DNA from: Leifsonia sp. Root227
Lineage (GTDB): Bacteria > Actinomycetota > Actinomycetes > Actinomycetales > Microbacteriaceae
DNA length: 64,000 nucleotides
Reading direction: 5' to 3'
Assembly (NCBI RefSeq): GCF_001428745.1
Contig: NZ_LMIO01000004.1
Location: 558,001-622,000, forward strand
The position numbers and the translations under genes were made by a program. Position 1 is the stretch's first letter. The number at the start of each line of letters is the position of its first letter. Positions 60,595 to 64,000 of this stretch are shown here, one piece after another. The notes beneath the pieces are model-generated. The model did no database searches and was not told the DNA's origin. It saw only the letters and a program-made list of their open reading frames with translations.

Positions 60595-60653
60595 TCGAGC
60601 TCGGGGTTTTTCAGCCCGAATCGAGGATTTGCCGCGAAGAACTCAGGACTCGA
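60595..60653. repeat. ~59-base element with TCGAG...CTCGA ends in a divergent promoter region
   Basis: TCGAG (60595-60599) and CTCGA (60649-60653) bound 59 bases. The outer arms pair imperfectly (about 13 of 17 positions), and an inner TCGAGCTCGGG...CCCGAATCGA hairpin with a T5 loop lies in the left half. It resembles in size and ends the elements at 3324, 17683 and 23457 but lies between divergent genes, so it is not a simple terminator. Confidence 0.45.
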
Positions 60654-60673
60654 CGGCGGGATACGCTCGGGGG

Positions 60674-61321
60674 GTGGCGGAGAGCGAAACGGGCGCGGCG
60701 GGAACGGCGGAGTGGACGACGAACGGCGTCGGGCCGTGGCAGGGCGAGTGGCCGGAGGACGAGCGCTACGACCGTGAGCTGCTGCAGCACGGCGACACCC
60801 GCAACGTGATCGACCGCTACCGCTACTGGACCATGACCGCGATCGTCGCCGACCTCGACGAGCACAGGCACCCGTTCCACGTCGCCATCGAGAACTGGCA
60901 GCACGACATGAACATCGGGTCGATCGTGCGCAGCGCCAACGCGTTCGCCGCCGACACGGTGCACATCATCGGCCGCCGCCGCTGGAACAAGCGCGGCGCG
61001 ATGGTCACCGACCGTTACCAGCACGTCTCGCACCACGACGACGTCGCCGGGTTCGTCGCCTGGGCGCGGGAGGCCGGACTGCCGATCATCGCGATCGACA
61101 ACGTCCCAGGGTCCGTCATCATCGAGACCTTCTCGTTCCCGCGCGAGTGCGTGCTGCTGTTCGGGCAGGAGGGACCAGGGCTGTCGGACGAGGCGATCGC
61201 CGCCGCGGATGCGGTGGTCGAGATCTCGCAGTTCGGTTCGACCAGGTCGATCAACGCGTCGGCGGCAGCGGCGGTCGCGATGCACGCCTGGGTGCTGCAG
61301 CACGTGTCGTTCGCGAGCTGA
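60674..61321 (+). CDS. TrmH/SpoU family RNA 2'-O-methyltransferase
   Basis: 215 residues from the GTG at 60674. The three SPOUT motifs are clear: ENWQHDMNIGSIVRSANAF, VLLFGQEGPGLSDEA and VEISQFGSTRSINASAAAAVAMH. It would form a trefoil-knot dimer and methylate the 2'-O of a ribose in tRNA or rRNA, using SAM; the target is unknown. The N-terminal ~35 residues are hydrophilic. TACGCT (60662-60667) six bases before the GTG indicates a leaderless transcript. Length is typical for the short TrmH type. Confidence 0.9.
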   Translation: MAESETGAAGTAEWTTNGVGPWQGEWPEDERYDRELLQHGDTRNVIDRYRYWTMTAIVADLDEHRHPFHVAIENWQHDMNIGSIVRSANAFAADTVHIIGRRRWNKRGAMVTDRYQHVSHHDDVAGFVAWAREAGLPIIAIDNVPGSVIIETFSFPRECVLLFGQEGPGLSDEAIAAADAVVEISQFGSTRSINASAAAAVAMHAWVLQHVSFAS

Positions 61322-61351
61322 GCAGGCCGCGCCGCGCGTCCAGGGCAACGC

Positions 61352-61768
61352 TCAGCGGTTCTCCCGCCGCCACACGATCTTGAGCCCCGACCAGTCCGCA
61401 TCCACCGCGGCGACCTTCACGTCCACCAGGCCGCGGTCGAGCGCTGCGTCGCGGATCAGGTTCTCGTCGAGGTCGCTCACGTGCCCGGCCGCCTTGCGCG
61501 GCCAGGCCGCCCACAGCATCCCGTCCGGCCGGATGCGCGCGCCGAGCCGGTCGAGTTCTGCGAGGTAGTCTGCGGCGCTGCGGTAGAAGGCGAGCACCAG
61601 CCCGGCCGGCTCCGTCTCCTCCGGTGCGAGCCAGTCGATCCCCGCCGGTCCGCCGTCGAGCGGGATGCTCCAGCCCTCGTCGGCGTGCAGCACCTGGGCG
61701 CGCATCCCTGGCTTGAGGCCGAGCTTCTTCCAGAGCGGAGTGCCGGAGTATCCGGCCGCGGCAGTCAC
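61352..61768 (-). CDS. DUF3052 family protein
   Basis: 138 residues from the GTG at 61768, which overlaps the upstream phosphoesterase stop (GTGA); an ATG at 61783 is possible. It starts VTAAAGYSGTPLWKKLGLKPGMRAQVL, then LDRLGARIRPDGMLWAAWPRKAAG, and DLDENLIRDAALDRGLVDVKVAAVDADWSGLKIVWRREN, the complete DUF3052 pattern. Members are small cytoplasmic proteins of unknown function, widespread in actinobacteria. Coupled to the metallophosphoesterase, so probably co-expressed. Confidence 0.9.
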   Translation of the reverse strand: MTAAAGYSGTPLWKKLGLKPGMRAQVLHADEGWSIPLDGGPAGIDWLAPEETEPAGLVLAFYRSAADYLAELDRLGARIRPDGMLWAAWPRKAAGHVSDLDENLIRDAALDRGLVDVKVAAVDADWSGLKIVWRRENR

Positions 61769-62610
61769 GCGCGTCCCGTCCATCCCGATGCGTCGGCGAT
61801 GCGCCGGATGTCGGCAGGGGAGAGGTCGTAGACCGTCTGCCCGTCGTCCGGCGCCGGCGCGGAGACGACGTGGGCACGCACCGGTCCGGCCACGGGCACC
61901 TGCACGACGGCGAACCCGGAGCCTCGCACGGCGCGTTCGCGCTCTGGCGTCCAGAGCACGTCGGTGGTGTTGGCGACGGCGGGAGCGACCACGACGGGGA
62001 TGCGTCGCGGCCCGGCCTCGGTGACGAGCGCGTGGTGATAGTGCCCGGCGAGCACCAGCCGAACGTCGGTGGCCGTGCAGAGGTCGATGAGCGCGTCGGG
62101 GTCGACCAGTCGGAGCGTCTCGAACAGCCCGGTGGTCGGCGGCACGGGCGGGTGATGCAGCACCAGGATCGTCCCGCGCGCAGACGGCTCGGCCAGCACG
62201 CTGCGCAGGCGTTCGAGCTGTGCGGCGTCGACGCGTCCGTAGCCCGCGCCAGGCACCACGGAGTCGACGGTCACGATGCGGAAGCCGTCCAGGTCGGTGA
62301 CGGTCTCGCGGGCGCCCAGCACCTGCTCGAAGCCTGCGGCGATGTCGTGGTTGCCCATCGCGTAGACGACGCGCGCATCCCGTTCGGACGCCCACGGCCC
62401 CAGCCGGTCGGCCAGCAGCCGGTACGACTCCTGGCTGCCGTCGTCCGACAGGTCGCCTGACGCGACGACCAGGTCGATCGACTCGAGCGTCGCCGCCCGC
62501 GCCAGCACCCTGTCGAGCGCAGCGAGCGTGTCGACCAGCCCGTAGTGCAGGCGGCCGTCGCCGTACAGATGGGTATCCGACAGGTGCAGGATGCGGAGGG
62601 TGTCGCTCAC
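61765..62610 (-). CDS. calcineurin-like metallophosphoesterase (CpdA-like)
   Basis: 281 residues. The metal-ligand set is complete: ILHLSDTHLYGD, VVASGDLSDDGS, VVYAMGNHDIA, LVLHHPP and VLAGHYHHA. This binuclear metal pattern matches cyclic-nucleotide phosphodiesterases of the CpdA/Icc type, and Rv0805-like enzymes of actinobacteria, which cleave 3',5'-cAMP or 2',3'-cyclic nucleotides. TAGGGT (revcomp 62617-62622) six bases before the GTG start suggests a leaderless mRNA. Coupled to the DUF3052 gene. Confidence 0.9.
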   Translation of the reverse strand: MSDTLRILHLSDTHLYGDGRLHYGLVDTLAALDRVLARAATLESIDLVVASGDLSDDGSQESYRLLADRLGPWASERDARVVYAMGNHDIAAGFEQVLGARETVTDLDGFRIVTVDSVVPGAGYGRVDAAQLERLRSVLAEPSARGTILVLHHPPVPPTTGLFETLRLVDPDALIDLCTATDVRLVLAGHYHHALVTEAGPRRIPVVVAPAVANTTDVLWTPERERAVRGSGFAVVQVPVAGPVRAHVVSAPAPDDGQTVYDLSPADIRRIADASGWTGRA

Positions 62611-62657
62611 GCGGACACCCTACCGCCCGGCACCGTCACCGGATCAGGCGGCCGCCG

Positions 62658-64000
62658 TCACCCGATCAGGCTCGGCCGCAGGTCGCGCAGCGTGCGAAAG
62701 TGCGTCATCCTCGTGACGCCGATCGCCGAGACCAGCAGCGCGATCAGCAGCCACAGCCCGAGCACGCCTGCGTCCGCCCAGGCGGTCGCCGGGTTGCCTC
62801 CGTACATCAGCTGCCGGATGCCGTCGACGGCGTACGACATCGGCAAGACGTGGTGCAGCGCAGCCAGCGGGCCAGGCAACGTCTGCCACGGGAACGTGCC
62901 TCCCGCTGTCACGAGTTGCAGCACCATCAGCACGAGGCCGAGGAATTGACCGACGCTGCCCAGCCACACGTTCAGCGCCAGGATGATCGCCGCGAACGTG
63001 AGAGACGCCAGGGCCATCAGCCCGTACATCCCGAGCGGATTGTCGATCCGGAACCCGAGGGCCCCTGAGACGATCGCGAACAGCCCGACCATCTGGATGG
63101 CGCCGAGCAGACCGGGGGTGAGCCAGCCGGCGAGAGTGATCTTCACCGGCGAGTGCAGCGCCGTGATGGCACGGCGGGAGACGGGCTTGACGATCAGGAA
63201 CAGGGCGTAGATGCCGATCCAGCCCGCCAGCGCCACGAAGAACGGTGCGAGGCCGGCTCCGTACGTCCCCGCCGAGGTGATCGAGTCGTTCTTGAGGTTC
63301 ACAGGGTCGGCGATCGTGGTGGCCTGCTTCTTCTGCAGCGACGGGGAGTTGTCCGGGATCTGGTCCACCCCGCTCGTCAGTCCGTCGCGCAGTGTGGCCG
63401 TACCGTCGTGCAGGGTGGTGAGGCCGTCCCGCAGCTGGGATGCGCCCGTCGCCGCCTGCTTGCTGCCATCGGCGAGCTGCGCGGCTCCACCGGCCGCCTG
63501 CGTCGAGCCCGAAGCCACCTGGGATGCTCCGGAGGCGACCTGATCGGCGCCGGCGGCGAGCTGGTTCACTTGACCGACGAGGGTCTGCACCTGGGCGTTG
63601 CCGTCCTGCACCTTCGCGTCGATCTTCCCGAGCGCCGCCGACACCTGGTCGAGCTGCTCCTGCGTCGCTCCTGCCTGCTGCAACTGCGCCAGAAGCTGCT
63701 GGCCGACAGCGGGCGCGTCCGTGGCGAGCTGGGCCGCGGCGCTTCCCGCCTGGCTGGCCTTCGCGGCGAGCTGGTCGTTGCCCGCTGCGACCTGCGCAGC
63801 GCCGTCGCTCACCTGTCCTGCGCCGGAGGAGAGCTGGGCGAGCGCATCCGACAACTGCTGCGAACCGGTCGCCAGCTGGCTGGTGCCGTCGGCGAGAGTG
63901 GATGCGCCGGAGCGCGCGGTCTCGCTGCCGTCGACGAGCTTGTTCGCACCGTCCACGGCCGACACGAGGTTGGAGCGGATGTCGGCGAGCCCGAGCAGGA
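62658..64000 (-). CDS. YhgE/Pip-domain membrane protein, C-terminal part (5' end outside window)
   Basis: The frame is open at base 64000, so the N-terminus lies beyond the window; about 447 residues are visible. The first ~215 form a long run of short Ala/Gly/Ser/Gln repeats of the type LADGTSQLATGSQQLSDALAQLSSG, a coiled-coil-like extracytoplasmic stalk. Then follow about six helices with FFVALAGWIGIYALFLIVKP and a region with FPWQTLPGPLAALHHVLPMSYAVDGIRQLMYGG, typical of the ABC-2-like YhgE/Pip family. The function is unclear; relatives act in phage infection and in type VII-like envelope systems. No coupled gene is visible on this side. Confidence 0.88.
   Translation of the reverse strand, partial: LLGLADIRSNLVSAVDGANKLVDGSETARSGASTLADGTSQLATGSQQLSDALAQLSSGAGQVSDGAAQVAAGNDQLAAKASQAGSAAAQLATDAPAVGQQLLAQLQQAGATQEQLDQVSAALGKIDAKVQDGNAQVQTLVGQVNQLAAGADQVASGASQVASGSTQAAGGAAQLADGSKQAATGASQLRDGLTTLHDGTATLRDGLTSGVDQIPDNSPSLQKKQATTIADPVNLKNDSITSAGTYGAGLAPFFVALAGWIGIYALFLIVKPVSRRAITALHSPVKITLAGWLTPGLLGAIQMVGLFAIVSGALGFRIDNPLGMYGLMALASLTFAAIILALNVWLGSVGQFLGLVLMVLQLVTAGGTFPWQTLPGPLAALHHVLPMSYAVDGIRQLMYGGNPATAWADAGVLGLWLLIALLVSAIGVTRMTHFRTLRDLRPSLIG

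Overview
The window is high-GC DNA with an actinobacterial look, most probably from the family Microbacteriaceae (a Leifsonia/Microbacterium-like organism). The evidence is the heavy GC bias at third codon positions, frequent GTG starts and a few TTG starts, four-base ATGA/GTGA gene overlaps, an actinobacterial-type LexA box, an HspR-type HAIR element, a LAETG sortase signal, and families typical of this group (DUF2834, DUF3052, DUF6421, DUF5819/HTTM, DUF1990, Arr, Erm). No rRNA, tRNA, CRISPR array, prophage or insertion sequence was recognised. It reads as ordinary chromosome with several accessory islands.

Layout. 1-5.9 kb: the end of a sugar-type MFS transporter with a GH3 beta-glucosidase, then CorA and an RlmG/RsmC-like methyltransferase. 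5.9-13.7 kb: small regulators and exporters (AraC, MFS, GNAT, LysE), a DUF6504-like gene behind a perfect SOS box, a tautomerase-fold protein, a MerR-led membrane-protein operon and IclR. 13.6-17.7 kb: a divergent cluster of a diverged S-adenosylhomocysteinase-like enzyme plus IclR against glutaminase plus a 14-TM MFS exporter. 17.8-20.1 kb: a PadR-DUF1048-ABC drug-export operon. 20.3-30.4 kb: a toroid-fold protein, ClpB with stress-type control, a secreted phosphoesterase, a frameshifted efeB with efeO, an alcohol dehydrogenase, rifamycin ADP-ribosyltransferase and proline iminopeptidase. 30.6-32.7 kb: an APC permease and a nitroreductase.

33.1-40.2 kb is the most striking region. One operon encodes a hyaluronan-synthase-like GT2 enzyme, a membrane-anchored GH26 glycan hydrolase, UDP-glucose 6-dehydrogenase and GalU, followed by a LAETG surface adhesin. 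The last two enzymes convert glucose-1-P to UDP-glucose and then to UDP-glucuronate, and the synthase would polymerise and export the product. This is the logic of streptococcal hasABC with an added glycanase.

40.2-42.5 kb: an Erm-type 23S rRNA methyltransferase behind a possible leader peptide and attenuator, then a GNAT. 42.7-49.3 kb: threonine aldolase, SDR and DUF6421, AlkD-like DNA repair, another SDR and an APC permease. 49.3-52.3 kb: an SsuABC-type importer. 52.4-64 kb: a DUF5819-HTTM pair, two tiny overlapping ORFs, DUF1990, ExoIII, pyrE with a long disordered septum-formation-type protein, a HAD phosphatase, a TrmH methyltransferase, DUF3052, a metallophosphoesterase and the C-terminal part of a YhgE/Pip membrane protein that runs off the end.

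Two patterns recur. Many single genes have a TAnnnT box 6-7 bases before the start codon, suggesting leaderless mRNAs. Four intergenic regions hold ~60-base elements that start with CGAG and end with CTCG.
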